Assembly (NCBI GenBank): GCA_025210675.1
Contig: JAOARU010000020.1
Coordinates: forward strand, 1-48,677
Length of the DNA stretch: 48,677 nt
Source: Candidatus Altimarinota bacterium
GTDB taxonomy: Bacteria; Patescibacteriota; Gracilibacteria; CAIRYL01; GCA-016699755
Direction: 5' to 3'
Shown here: positions 7,022 to 15,448 of the stretch, piece by piece
How the letters are laid out: the number at the start of each line of letters is the position of its first letter
Position numbering within the stretch: the stretch's first letter is position 1
Translations under genes and position numbers: made by a program
Notes under the pieces: model-generated
Seen by the model: only the letters and a program-made list of their open reading frames with translations
Told to the model about the DNA's origin: nothing
Database searches by the model: none

Positions 7022-7393
7022 ATGACTCAGGCAGACGACAAAACTAAAGGCTTAATAATATCAGAAGATGCTAGATTACTGCATCCTGATCTTGTGAATA
7101 TGATTTCAAAAAGTGTATCTATGGATACTGACGAGAAGAATTACTGGTTATCAGTACTTTCAATGATGTCAGATGAGCAGATAGGCGAGCTAACGTCTAT
7201 CTTGGAAGACGAAGCAAAAAAACTCAATGAAATAGGACACCAATACGAAGAAAAACTCACAGAAGAAGAACAAAAACGCTTAATGGAAGAGCGAGAAGAA
7301 AGAAAAAAACAAAGAATCCAAGAAGAGGCACAGCACAAAGCTGAATCAGAGGAGCAAATGGAGGACTTGTTGGATCAATTGGAAAATTTATGA
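7022..7393 (+). CDS. small charged coiled-coil protein, unknown function
   Basis: 123 residues. Residues 1-65 look like a small helical domain (LLHPDLVNMISKSVSMDTDEKNYWLSVLSMMSDEQIGELTSIL), and residues 66-123 form a long charged helix rich in Glu, Lys and Arg, ending in acidic residues. There is no signal peptide or membrane segment. The stop codon overlaps lspA by ATGA, so the two are translationally coupled. I do not recognise the family. Confidence 0.75.
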   Translation: MTQADDKTKGLIISEDARLLHPDLVNMISKSVSMDTDEKNYWLSVLSMMSDEQIGELTSILEDEAKKLNEIGHQYEEKLTEEEQKRLMEEREERKKQRIQEEAQHKAESEEQMEDLLDQLENL

Positions 7394-7839
7394 TGCCTAT
7401 ATTTTTATTGACGGTTTTGTTTTTTGGAATTGATTTAATAAGCAAATATTTGCTTGTTGAGTTTTTAAAAAATGAAGAAGTGCAAATAGTCGGCGATTTT
7501 CTAACGATCAAAATAGTCAAAAATCCTGATTTGGCATTTTCAATCCCCTTTCCACACTTAGCAAAAATTATCTTGTCGATTGTTATAATTGGTGTTTTTG
7601 TGTACTTTGTATACTTGGAAAGACCATTAAGCAAATTAAAGACCTTGGCAGTCAGTATGATACTTGGTGGGGGTTTGGCGAATTTCTTAGAAAGATTAGC
7701 ATTTGGTGAAGTTGTTGATTTTATTGATTTTAGTTTTTATCCGTCTTTTAACTTAGCTGACACATTTATAGTGCTTGGTGTAGGGATATATCTATGGAAT
7801 GATATTAAGACAAAATCTATTGAAAAAAAACCAGAATAA
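7390..7839 (+). CDS. lspA: lipoprotein signal peptidase LspA
   Basis: 149 residues with four membrane segments. This signal peptidase II cleaves the signal peptide of diacylglyceryl-modified prolipoproteins. The family motifs are visible: KNPDLAFSIP (about 44-53), GGGLANFLERL (93-103), and the catalytic pair Asp110 (EVVDFIDF) and Asp124 (FNLADTFI). The GNxxDR motif is altered to ANFLER. Its start overlaps the preceding stop. It works after Lgt, encoded at 13150-13959, on lipoproteins such as those at 31081 and 43161. Confidence 0.95.
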   Translation: MMPIFLLTVLFFGIDLISKYLLVEFLKNEEVQIVGDFLTIKIVKNPDLAFSIPFPHLAKIILSIVIIGVFVYFVYLERPLSKLKTLAVSMILGGGLANFLERLAFGEVVDFIDFSFYPSFNLADTFIVLGVGIYLWNDIKTKSIEKKPE

Positions 7840-7869
7840 GAGTAAAATATAAAGAATAAGTAAAAATAA

Positions 7870-8475
7870 ATGGATCAAAAAACCTTTAACATATCAGACA
7901 TGGTTCTAAGAGTGTTTCCGGCTCTTGCGGGAGGATTTTTAGGTACTGGAGTTTTCTTGCTGATGTTTCTCTTTTTGCAAAGTCCTGCTAATGAAAATAT
8001 TGAAAATATTGTCTTTTCTATATTTTCAATTATTGTTATTTCTTTTGTGGGAGGCATATCTAGCAATGTACTGGCGTCAGTATTTCTCACTATTGCAGAT
8101 GGTGGAAAATTTCAAAACAAGGCAACATCAGTCATAAATGTTTTTTTCTTGAATATATTGATATTTTTGGCGACATTGCCATTTTTAATCATCAGCAAGG
8201 AGAATGCGCTTTATATTTCGGGGATTTATTTTATATTTTCTGCTATGATAAGCGCTTTGGTTCTTAGTATTGACAGCAATGGCAGATTGTCAGTTATGGA
8301 GAGTGCTGGGGTTGTGTTTTCAGGATTTTTTTTGATGCTTGGTTTTATTAAATTATTTGAATCAGGAGGAGAGGCAATGCTTGCGATTTTGCTTTTTATT
8401 ATCCCATTTAGCTGGTTGATTATATCGCTTTTTATGGGACTTGGAGAGCTTTTTGAGAGTTTACTCAGGAGATAA
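7870..8475 (+). CDS. multi-pass membrane protein, unknown function
   Basis: 201 residues with five or six hydrophobic helices separated by short loops, and an N-terminal cytoplasmic stretch (MDQKTFNISDMVLRVFP). It lies between lspA and yidC in a run of envelope genes. No motif pointing to catalysis is visible and I do not recognise a family. There is no Shine-Dalgarno sequence. Confidence 0.75.
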   Translation: MDQKTFNISDMVLRVFPALAGGFLGTGVFLLMFLFLQSPANENIENIVFSIFSIIVISFVGGISSNVLASVFLTIADGGKFQNKATSVINVFFLNILIFLATLPFLIISKENALYISGIYFIFSAMISALVLSIDSNGRLSVMESAGVVFSGFFLMLGFIKLFESGGEAMLAILLFIIPFSWLIISLFMGLGELFESLLRR

Positions 8476-8504
8476 TTGCAAAAAAAACCTATTTGTGAGA
8501 GAAT
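8476..8504 (+). promoter_or_regulatory. yidC promoter with GAGAAT minus-10
   Basis: TTGCAA (8476-8481), 17 bases, GAGAAT (8499-8504) preceded by TGA. The yidC ATG lies 21 bases downstream of the minus-10. Confidence 0.5.
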
Positions 8505-8525
8505 TTATGAGATTTTTTCACAAAA

Positions 8526-9752
8526 ATGGATCAAGAAAGAATGAAAAAGACAATGCAAGACGCTTTTAAGAGCACTGTAAATATGTTGCTCATATTTTTT
8601 GTTGCTTATTTTTTAGTGGGTTTATTTTTGCCAAGTGAAGAGGAAAAAAAGGCTCAAGAATCATCTCCAATCATAGTATCAACACATAAAGATGATTGGG
8701 TAAAATATCAGCTTGTGGATTTTACAATCAAAAACAACACAGATCAGCCAATAGTTATTGCTGAATCACAAAATCCTTCTGAAAAAATTACATTTGAAAA
8801 AGAAAATCAACAAAGCAAGGAGTTTGAAGAAATCCAAATCCAAAGAGATCAAATCAGCGAAGTAAGGACACTCGAACCAAAACAATCAATTACTCTGAGC
8901 TTTTCAAGATGGAATAATGAGCTTTTTGGTGAAGAAGGAGATTATAAAATCTGCCTCAATAGTCAAAGTGAAAAATACTGCACAAAATTTGCCTTGGAAA
9001 ATCCAGGGGTATTTCGAAGTGTATGGAGAGGGATTTTCTTTAAGCCAATTTTTAATATATTGATTTTTTTTGTAAGTTTTTTGCCAAATCATAGTCTGGC
9101 TTTGGCTATATTTATCTTGACCTTAATCATTAAGATAATTCTGATTGGACAAAGCAAAAAAGCTCTTGTACAGCAAAAAAAGATGCAAAAAGTTCAAGAG
9201 GAAATTGAAAAAGTTAGAAAAAAACACGCAGGAGATCAACAAAAAATAGCAGAAGAGACGCTTTCTGTCTGGAAAAAGCACAAGGTAAATCCAGTTGGTT
9301 CTTTTATGCCTATGTTTATTCAGTTTCCTGTTATGATTGCGCTTTTTTATGTGGTAAAAGATGGATTAATGCCTCATAATTCTGTTTATTTATGGCCATT
9401 TTTGAGTGATTTTTCATTGGATATAGTGTCTAAGGAGTTTTTTGGAATATTTAGCTTAGACGATAGAAATATATGGTATCTGGCTGTTTTTATTGGTTTA
9501 TTGCAATTTGTATCTATGAAGCTCACGATGCAGAAAAGTAAAAAAGTAAAAGAGCTAAAAAAAGAGACTACCAAAAAACAAGATCAGATGGCAGATCAAA
9601 TGAAGATGATGAATACAAGTATGATGTATGTAATGCCTTTGTTGATAGTATTTTTCTCGTATAATATGCCTGCCGCAGTTGGCATATATTGGGGTATATC
9701 TACACTGTTTTCAATAGGACAACAATTGGTGCTAAATAGGGAAAAACATTAA
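8526..9752 (+). CDS. yidC: membrane protein insertase YidC
   Basis: 408 residues. YidC/Oxa1 inserts and folds membrane proteins. Residues about 16-34 are a first transmembrane helix, followed by an exported domain (about 40-160), shorter than the P1 domain of E. coli. The conserved insertase core starts near 175, with the cytoplasmic coiled-coil hairpin (KKALVQQKKMQKVQEEIEKVRKK..., about 212-245) and KVNPVGSFMPMFIQFPVMIALFYVV (about 255-280). The last helices include MMYVMPLLIVFFSYNMPAAVGIYWGIS. No Shine-Dalgarno precedes the ATG. Confidence 0.95.
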   Translation: MDQERMKKTMQDAFKSTVNMLLIFFVAYFLVGLFLPSEEEKKAQESSPIIVSTHKDDWVKYQLVDFTIKNNTDQPIVIAESQNPSEKITFEKENQQSKEFEEIQIQRDQISEVRTLEPKQSITLSFSRWNNELFGEEGDYKICLNSQSEKYCTKFALENPGVFRSVWRGIFFKPIFNILIFFVSFLPNHSLALAIFILTLIIKIILIGQSKKALVQQKKMQKVQEEIEKVRKKHAGDQQKIAEETLSVWKKHKVNPVGSFMPMFIQFPVMIALFYVVKDGLMPHNSVYLWPFLSDFSLDIVSKEFFGIFSLDDRNIWYLAVFIGLLQFVSMKLTMQKSKKVKELKKETTKKQDQMADQMKMMNTSMMYVMPLLIVFFSYNMPAAVGIYWGISTLFSIGQQLVLNREKH

Positions 9753-9782
9753 TCGAAGAGGGTTTAGATTTTTTGAGACATT

Positions 9783-9811
9783 TTGCAGCAATTAGCTAAA
9801 AGTGTTACAAT
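9783..9811 (+). promoter_or_regulatory. relA promoter, leaderless geometry
   Basis: TTGCAG (9783-9788), 17 bases, TACAAT (9806-9811). The ATG at 9818 begins six bases after the minus-10, so the predicted transcript starts at the start codon. Confidence 0.5.
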
Positions 9812-9817
9812 CAGTAT

Positions 9818-10591
9818 ATGATCTCCATTGAGAAAATCATAAACAAGGCCAAGAAAAAAATTCCATCACTCAATGAACAAAGAGTATTGGACGCTTATAA
9901 TTTTGCCAATTTGTGCCACAGTGGACAAAAGAGAGCATCTGGAGAGGATTATATATATCATCCTCTTGCTATTGCTGATATTATACTAGATTTCCTGCCC
10001 GATGAAGATGCGCTTCTAGCGACACTGTTGCATGATGTAACGGAAGACTGTGGGATAAAAGTAGAAGAAATCAAAAAAAGATATGGTCCTGTGGTAGCTG
10101 AGCTTGTTAGTGGCATGGAGAAATTGTCTCATGTAAAAGCATATGGACAAGAGCGCCAAATCGGGAGCTTGAGAAAGATGTTTCTGGCAATGGCAAAAGA
10201 TATAAGAGTGGTTATTATTAAGCTTGCAGATAGGCTTCACAATATGCAATCTCTGCATTTTTTAAGACCAGATAAGCAAAAACGCATAGCAGAAGAAACG
10301 TTGACAATATACGCTCCTATTGCTGCTAGGCTGGGTATCTATGACCTCAAGAGTCCACTTGAAGATTTGTCGTTTTTTTATTTACAACAAGATAAATACA
10401 CGCTCGTAGCTGAGCAAATGAAGAAGCACGAGCCATATAGAACTCGTATATTAAAAAATGCTAAAAAATATCTCTCAAGTACACTGCATCAAGACGGAAT
10501 CAAAGGCGAAATAACAGGAAGAATCAAGCATTATTATAGTATTAATAAGAAAATGGAACGTAAAAGTATGGAGAGCATAGATGATCTATGA
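9818..10591 (+). CDS. relA: RelA/SpoT family (p)ppGpp enzyme, N-terminal part (HD hydrolase, start of synthetase)
   Basis: 257 residues. The HD-type ppGpp hydrolase domain is complete and looks active: YIYHPLAIA (about 46-54), LLHDVTED (67-74) and KLADRLHNM (about 141-149). The last part, GEITGRIKHYYSINKKMERKSMESIDD, is the beginning of the synthetase domain, so the break falls inside the synthetase fold. The frame ends at TGA 10589-10591, while the rest of the protein continues in the +1 frame from 10581. Restoring two bases (CTATGAT to CTATATGAT) would give the expected DDLYDIFALRII and a normal protein of about 718 residues. Confidence 0.9.
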   Translation: MISIEKIINKAKKKIPSLNEQRVLDAYNFANLCHSGQKRASGEDYIYHPLAIADIILDFLPDEDALLATLLHDVTEDCGIKVEEIKKRYGPVVAELVSGMEKLSHVKAYGQERQIGSLRKMFLAMAKDIRVVIIKLADRLHNMQSLHFLRPDKQKRIAEETLTIYAPIAARLGIYDLKSPLEDLSFFYLQQDKYTLVAEQMKKHEPYRTRILKNAKKYLSSTLHQDGIKGEITGRIKHYYSINKKMERKSMESIDDL

Positions 10592-11969
10592 TATATTTGC
10601 ACTTCGTATTATTGTGCCTAGTGTAAAGGATTGCTATGTGGTTTTGGGGCGTATTCATCAGTATTGGACACCACTTGCTAAGAGGTTTAAGGATTATATA
10701 GCAGTTCCAAAGCCAAATGGGTATAGATCGCTTCATACGACTGTGATTGGGCTTTCAGGCATTAAAAACAAATCAGTTCCAATAGAAATCCAGATCAGAA
10801 CTCAGAATATGCAACACGAAGCCCAATACGGTATCGCTGCTCACTGGGCGTATAAAGAAGACAAGAAAAAAACCGAAGAAAAAAGCGTATGGGTACAGCA
10901 TTTGGTTGAACTTGAAAATAAAATCAAAAGCAATAAGGAGTTTGTGGCTGATTTAAAATTAGACACATTTTCTGATCGCATATTTGTCCTGACTCCAAAT
11001 GGAGATATTAAAGATATGCCTAGAAATGCTACTCCTATTGACTTTGCTTTTGCTGTGCATACAGACATCGGACTCAGGACAAAAGCTGCCAAAGTAAATG
11101 GCAATATAGTACCGCTTGATCACACATTAAAGAATGGTAACGTAGTGGAAATAATAACCTCTAAGAAAAATGAGGTCAATCAAAACTGGATTTCTTTTGT
11201 AAAGACTGCTGCTGCTAAAAATAGGATTAAAAATTATCTAAAATCACAAAACAAGGACAAGATAATAAGAGACGGAAAAGAAGCACTCAATAAAGAATTG
11301 ATAAGGTTTGACATAGGAGAAATGGATCCTCATATGCATATCCTCAAGAATATCAACGGACAAAAAAGAAACATTAAAGAGCGTGAAGAAGTCTTGGAAA
11401 GAATAGGTAATGGCTCGCTCTCTCCGCTAATCATAGTTAAATCTATCTTAAAAGATCAGGGTAAATATCAAGAACAAGAATACATAGGTAAAAGCACAGA
11501 TGATGTAGCAGAAGACAAAAAACCAGGAGAAATATTGATCTCAGGGGAAAAAGAAATTCCAATCAAAATTTCAAATTGTTGTAATCCAATGGAAGGAGAG
11601 CCAATTATTGGCTTTACTACAAGGGGCGGACATGTAAGTATCCATCATGTAAAATGCAAAATGATCCTAGGACTTGATCCGCATAGGCTCATAGATGCTA
11701 AATGGACTTCAGATAAATCAGAAATAGTGGAGCTGATAGTTAAAACTAATTCAAATAGAATAGGGCTTCTAAAGGATATAATAGATGTATTTGTGCGCTA
11801 TAATATCAGTATTGAAAAATTTTCATATTCTGAAAGAATAAATCCCCTCACTTCAAATATACATTTGCAAATTACTGTATCGGATTTTTCAAAAATAGCC
11901 CTAATTATGGACAAGCTAGAAGATGTAAATGGTGTTGCAGAGGTTATGAAATCCAATATATTAAACTAG
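10581..11969 (+). CDS. relA: RelA/SpoT family (p)ppGpp enzyme, C-terminal part (synthetase, TGS, ACT)
   Basis: 462 residues read in the +1 frame relative to the upstream part, overlapping it by 11 bases. Synthetase motifs are present: YDIFALRIIVPSVKDCY, PKPNGYRSLHTTV (about 43-56), VPIEIQIRTQNMQHEAQYGIAAHWAYK. The TGS domain follows (DRIFVLTPNGDIKDMPRNATPIDFAFAVHTDIG, about 130-162), then a zinc-finger-like SNCCNPM...HHVKC segment, and a C-terminal ACT domain (VELIVKTNSNRIGLLKDIIDVF). Together with the upstream part it makes one bifunctional stringent-response enzyme. The ATG at 10581 could in principle be a coupled restart, but the split would cut the synthetase domain, so a sequence error or recent mutation is more likely. 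Confidence 0.9.
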   Translation: MIYDIFALRIIVPSVKDCYVVLGRIHQYWTPLAKRFKDYIAVPKPNGYRSLHTTVIGLSGIKNKSVPIEIQIRTQNMQHEAQYGIAAHWAYKEDKKKTEEKSVWVQHLVELENKIKSNKEFVADLKLDTFSDRIFVLTPNGDIKDMPRNATPIDFAFAVHTDIGLRTKAAKVNGNIVPLDHTLKNGNVVEIITSKKNEVNQNWISFVKTAAAKNRIKNYLKSQNKDKIIRDGKEALNKELIRFDIGEMDPHMHILKNINGQKRNIKEREEVLERIGNGSLSPLIIVKSILKDQGKYQEQEYIGKSTDDVAEDKKPGEILISGEKEIPIKISNCCNPMEGEPIIGFTTRGGHVSIHHVKCKMILGLDPHRLIDAKWTSDKSEIVELIVKTNSNRIGLLKDIIDVFVRYNISIEKFSYSERINPLTSNIHLQITVSDFSKIALIMDKLEDVNGVAEVMKSNILN

Positions 11970-12971
11970 ATCATGCGATAAATTCATCTCTGTGTTTTTA
12001 TAGTTCCAGTCGCTTTTTAGGTGATTGTATTTAAAATATCCAGCTGAAGCAATCATGGCACCATTGTCAGTTGAGAGTATTTTTTGAATTGGGCAATAAA
12101 GCTCTACGCCAATTTTATCGCAATAATTTTTGATAATTTGCTGCAAACGCTCATTGCAGGAGACGCCACCAGATAGGTAAATGGTAGTTGTTTTGTGGAT
12201 TTTATGAGCTTTTTTTAGTTTAATTAAAAGTGATTCAACTACTGCCTCCTGAAAAGAAGCAGCGAGATCAGCCCTAACCTGATCTGTTAATTCGGGTATT
12301 TTTCTTAGCTGATTAACCATGGCCGTCTTGATGCCTGAATATGAAAAATCAAGATTGCTTTTTTGTGCCATTGGACGAGGAAAGTCAAAAGCTTTTGGAT
12401 TGCCTTTTTTAGCTAATTTTTCAATTTCGGGTCCACCAGGAAAATCAAGCCCTAGCATTTTTCCAACTTTATCAAAGGCCTCCCCGCTCGCATCATCAAG
12501 CGTTTCTCCTAGTAGTTCAAATTCAAAATAATTTTTCCAGAGGATTAAATTATTGTGTCCACCAGATACAGTCAAAACCAATACAGGAAATCGGGGTATG
12601 TCTCTACCTAGTACATTTGAATACATGTGTCCTGAAATATGCTGAACAGGCACAAGTGGTTTATCATAAATATATGCGAGTGTACGAGCAGTTTCAATAC
12701 CAACCATAAGAGATCCTGCAAGCCCAGGTCCATTTGTACAGGCCATAATGTCAATATCTGCCCAGGTGCAATTTGCCTCACTAAGCGATGTATCAACCAC
12801 GCTCAAGATCTTTGAAAAAGCATCTCTAGCAGCCACTTCTGGCACTACGCCTTGCGTCTTTTTGTGCAAAATAAGAGATGATTGAATAGTATTTGAAAGT
12901 ATTTCTGTGCCGTTTTTAACTATACCGACCGCTGTTTCATCACAGGAGGTCTCTATTCCCATTGTAATCAT
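11961..12971 (-). CDS. tsaD: tRNA N6-adenosine threonylcarbamoyltransferase TsaD
   Basis: 336 residues. TsaD transfers the threonylcarbamoyl group to A37 of ANN-decoding tRNAs with TsaB and TsaE. It has the ASKHA fold with GIETSCDETAVGIV at the N-terminus, the metal-binding HISGH (His111, His115), VLTVSGGHNNLILW, EAFDKVGKMLGLDFPGGPEIEKLA, and LSGGVSCNERL followed by STDNGAMIASAG. It ends convergently with relA, overlapping by nine bases. TAAAAT lies six bases before the ATG, another possible leaderless start. Confidence 0.97.
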   Translation of the reverse strand: MITMGIETSCDETAVGIVKNGTEILSNTIQSSLILHKKTQGVVPEVAARDAFSKILSVVDTSLSEANCTWADIDIMACTNGPGLAGSLMVGIETARTLAYIYDKPLVPVQHISGHMYSNVLGRDIPRFPVLVLTVSGGHNNLILWKNYFEFELLGETLDDASGEAFDKVGKMLGLDFPGGPEIEKLAKKGNPKAFDFPRPMAQKSNLDFSYSGIKTAMVNQLRKIPELTDQVRADLAASFQEAVVESLLIKLKKAHKIHKTTTIYLSGGVSCNERLQQIIKNYCDKIGVELYCPIQKILSTDNGAMIASAGYFKYNHLKSDWNYKNTEMNLSHDLV

Positions 12972-13021
12972 ATTTTAATTTTACTTTAAATGGTATAAAA
13001 TAGAAGCGATTTTTTAAAAAA

Positions 13022-13153
13022 ATGGATACAGGATTAATAATTGCAATTATAGTAATCCCTTTACTGATTTATATTGTAGTATTTAATGGGCTCGTAAAAG
13101 CTCACCAAAAACTCAAAGGGCTTTGGAGCGGTATTGATATGCAGCTCATATGA
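13022..13153 (+). pseudogene. truncated LemA-like remnant, 43 residues
   Basis: A short reading frame encodes one membrane helix (LIIAIIVIPLLIYIVVF) followed by NGLVKAHQKLKGLWSGIDMQL. This matches the N-terminus of LemA proteins (hydrophobic helix, then YNxLV...V..AWS.ID.QL) and stops just where LemA continues with the RRxxLIPNLV segment. The TGA overlaps the lgt ATG. It is either a decayed lemA whose body was deleted, leaving a leader peptide ahead of lgt, or a small membrane protein kept for translational coupling. TATAAA lies upstream near 12993. Confidence 0.6.
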
Positions 13154-13959
13154 TTACCTTAAAATGCTATGATATTTTTCCGAAAGTTCTATTTGATTTA
13201 GGATTTATTCAAATCCATAGCTATGGTGTGCTTGCTGGGATTGGGCTTTTGTTTGCGTTTTTTGTGGTCAAACACCTGAATGATGTAAAGCAAAACTTTA
13301 CTTCAGATGAGTTATTTGACATTATTTTTTATGCTTTTTTGGGTGGGATAATAGGCGCTAGGCTGTTTTATGTACTTTTTTATAATCTTGAGTTTTATTT
13401 ACAAAATTCCCTACAAATATTTGCAATCCACAAAGGCGGACTCAGTGTGCATGGCGGGATATTAGGAGGATCAATAGCGACACTGATCTATGCCCGTAGG
13501 AAGTATTATTTTTTCCTGGATCTGGCTGACGTACTTGCTCCGTCATTGGCACTAGCACTTGCTGTCGGGCGTATTGGTAATCTTATCAATGGTGAATTAA
13601 TCGGCAGAGAGACGGATTTTCCTTTGGGCTGTAATTATGGAGACGGCCTGCATCGCTGGATATATCAACCTATTGACTCATTTAAGAATTTTTGTATATT
13701 TTTGGTGCTTTTTTATCTTTATAAAAATTTTGATTTCAGAAGAGGTGTTATATCTGCATTTTTTCTTATTATGATCGGCTCTTTTAGATTTTTAACTGAA
13801 TTTATTAGACAACCAGATGAAAACCTAGGCTTTATAATAGCTAGTTTTAGCATGGGGCAGATTTTGGCATTTAGTACAGTTTGTTTAGGAATAATGATTT
13901 TGATATTTATTTATATTTTTAAATATGATATAATTATACGAAATATAAATAAAAAATGA
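13150..13959 (+). CDS. lgt: prolipoprotein diacylglyceryl transferase Lgt
   Basis: 269 residues with about seven membrane helices. Lgt transfers diacylglycerol from phosphatidylglycerol to the lipobox cysteine, the first step of lipoprotein maturation. Family motifs are present: HSYGVLAG (23-30), the HGG of LSVHGGILGG (His101), and the Lgt signature VGRIGNLINGELIGRETDFPLG (139-160) with Arg141. The C-terminal membrane part has FLTEFIRQPDE. The gene overlaps the LemA remnant upstream and a 44-codon ORF downstream, both by ATGA. Confidence 0.97.
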   Translation: MITLKCYDIFPKVLFDLGFIQIHSYGVLAGIGLLFAFFVVKHLNDVKQNFTSDELFDIIFYAFLGGIIGARLFYVLFYNLEFYLQNSLQIFAIHKGGLSVHGGILGGSIATLIYARRKYYFFLDLADVLAPSLALALAVGRIGNLINGELIGRETDFPLGCNYGDGLHRWIYQPIDSFKNFCIFLVLFYLYKNFDFRRGVISAFFLIMIGSFRFLTEFIRQPDENLGFIIASFSMGQILAFSTVCLGIMILIFIYIFKYDIIIRNINKK

Positions 13960-14090
13960 TCCAATCATTAACCAGAAAAGAAAAATACGAAATATTACAA
14001 AATGTCCTCAAAAAAACGCAATTGAATTATGTGCGCCTTGTTGAGATGCGAGAAGTTGAAGAGGCAGAAGAGATTCTTTCAGATTTTTAA
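13956..14090 (+). CDS. small coupled ORF, 44 residues
   Basis: The ATG overlaps the lgt TGA (ATGA), the usual coupling seen through this window. The product is a charged, probably all-helical peptide (LTRKEKYEILQNVLKKTQ...VEMREVEEAEEILSDF) with no membrane segment. It ends eight bases before the next gene. Its placement and composition support a real small gene, but I recognise no family. Confidence 0.55.
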   Translation: MIQSLTRKEKYEILQNVLKKTQLNYVRLVEMREVEEAEEILSDF

Positions 14091-14098
14091 ATAAACCT

Positions 14099-15445
14099 AT
14101 GCCAGAAACACCAGAGCAAAATTTTGATGCACAAGAGGCCCAAAAAGACATAATAGACAAATTAGACGGCAAAAATGATGATGCGCTTGATGGTGTATCT
14201 CTTGATGAAATTTCAGATACAGGCTCAAGAATCCAGGAGTATCTAAATGGCGACCCAGAACAACAAGAGGCCATAAAAAAATCTATCAGAGAGGTTTCAG
14301 GAGAGATGAGTGTTTCTGAAGCTCAGATATATGCAATAATCAATCAGGAGCAAGTGGTAAGCGCTATTAATGAGTTAGGTGATGATTTTAATTTTCAAAA
14401 ATTATTAAGCGACCCAAAATCTCAGGAATCTGCTATTAAATTATTTCAAGGCCTTGGATATAATATAGTAGATCTGGGAAAAACAGCCGGAAATGAAGCA
14501 AGAGGGTTAAGCGGGGAAGGTTTGGGTGAAAGTGGCTTATTTGCTGCTGTTAGAGATCTCCAAAAATCAATGGGCTTTTCAGGAAAAAACCTAGACGGAT
14601 ACCTGGGAGTATCAACCTTGGAAAATATAAAATTATTGATTAGAGAGAAGCAAGAAGCAAGTACAGAACAAGATTCCCAACAGGATAAATGGTATTCAGA
14701 AATGAGATCTGCAGAGGCTGAATTTAAGAATTTGGATACACAAACAAGTGAGACAGTTGTAGCAGTAGCTGAGGATAGCTCTAGGACTGAGTATAGCAGT
14801 GATGAAAGTCCTGTTGTTATTGATGAACCTGAGAAGGAGGCAGTAATTACAAGGGATCAAATAGACCAAGACACACAAAGGGCAGCCATAGACATAGAAG
14901 ATGATAAGAGTTCTGACACAGCAAGTGAATTAGAAGGCCGAACAACAAAACTTGATGAAGCTTTTACAGAACTTAGCGACATACTAAATAGCTCAACTAC
15001 TCAAATTAATCAAGCCAGGCAAAAAATTACAGACACACAAATGGCAAAACCAGCGCCAGAAGTACCCACAGCTCCACAGGTAGATTTGCCACAATCAAAA
15101 GGCATATTAATGGCAGATGCTAGCAATACAGCAACACAGACAAGCCAAATAACAGCCGAAGAGGCAGAGAGGCTTTTAATGAAAGATTTTGAAGGGCAAA
15201 AAAATAAACCAATAATAAAACCAGATACTGGAATAGTAGATGAAGATAGCCTAAGACACGATAATATCTTGCATGAACAGCAGCAGCAGCAGAGACCTTC
15301 ACTGCCTACCTTTGATGGAATAAGTGTAACACCAACAAGAGACACCATAGAAGATCCAGACGCAAAAAGCACTGACACTAAAAAAGAAGGCGTCTTGTTG
15401 CCAAAACAACCTTCACAAAAACCAACAATAAAGAGATATACTTAA
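14099..15445 (+). CDS. acidic, low-complexity protein with a possible peptidoglycan-binding-like segment
   Basis: 448 residues, rich in Asp, Glu, Gln, Ser and Thr, with no signal peptide or membrane helix. Residues about 150-185 (FAAVRDLQKSMGFSGKNLDGYLGVSTLENI) resemble a peptidoglycan_binding_1 repeat (V..LQ..LG...G..dG.fG..T..av), followed by a long probably disordered region with helical patches and a basic tail. The gene is four bases from the following HD-domain gene, so they are probably one unit. The match to a peptidoglycan-binding fold is tentative and the lack of an export signal argues against a wall role. Confidence 0.65.
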   Translation: MPETPEQNFDAQEAQKDIIDKLDGKNDDALDGVSLDEISDTGSRIQEYLNGDPEQQEAIKKSIREVSGEMSVSEAQIYAIINQEQVVSAINELGDDFNFQKLLSDPKSQESAIKLFQGLGYNIVDLGKTAGNEARGLSGEGLGESGLFAAVRDLQKSMGFSGKNLDGYLGVSTLENIKLLIREKQEASTEQDSQQDKWYSEMRSAEAEFKNLDTQTSETVVAVAEDSSRTEYSSDESPVVIDEPEKEAVITRDQIDQDTQRAAIDIEDDKSSDTASELEGRTTKLDEAFTELSDILNSSTTQINQARQKITDTQMAKPAPEVPTAPQVDLPQSKGILMADASNTATQTSQITAEEAERLLMKDFEGQKNKPIIKPDTGIVDEDSLRHDNILHEQQQQQRPSLPTFDGISVTPTRDTIEDPDAKSTDTKKEGVLLPKQPSQKPTIKRYT

Positions 15446-15448
15446 TAC

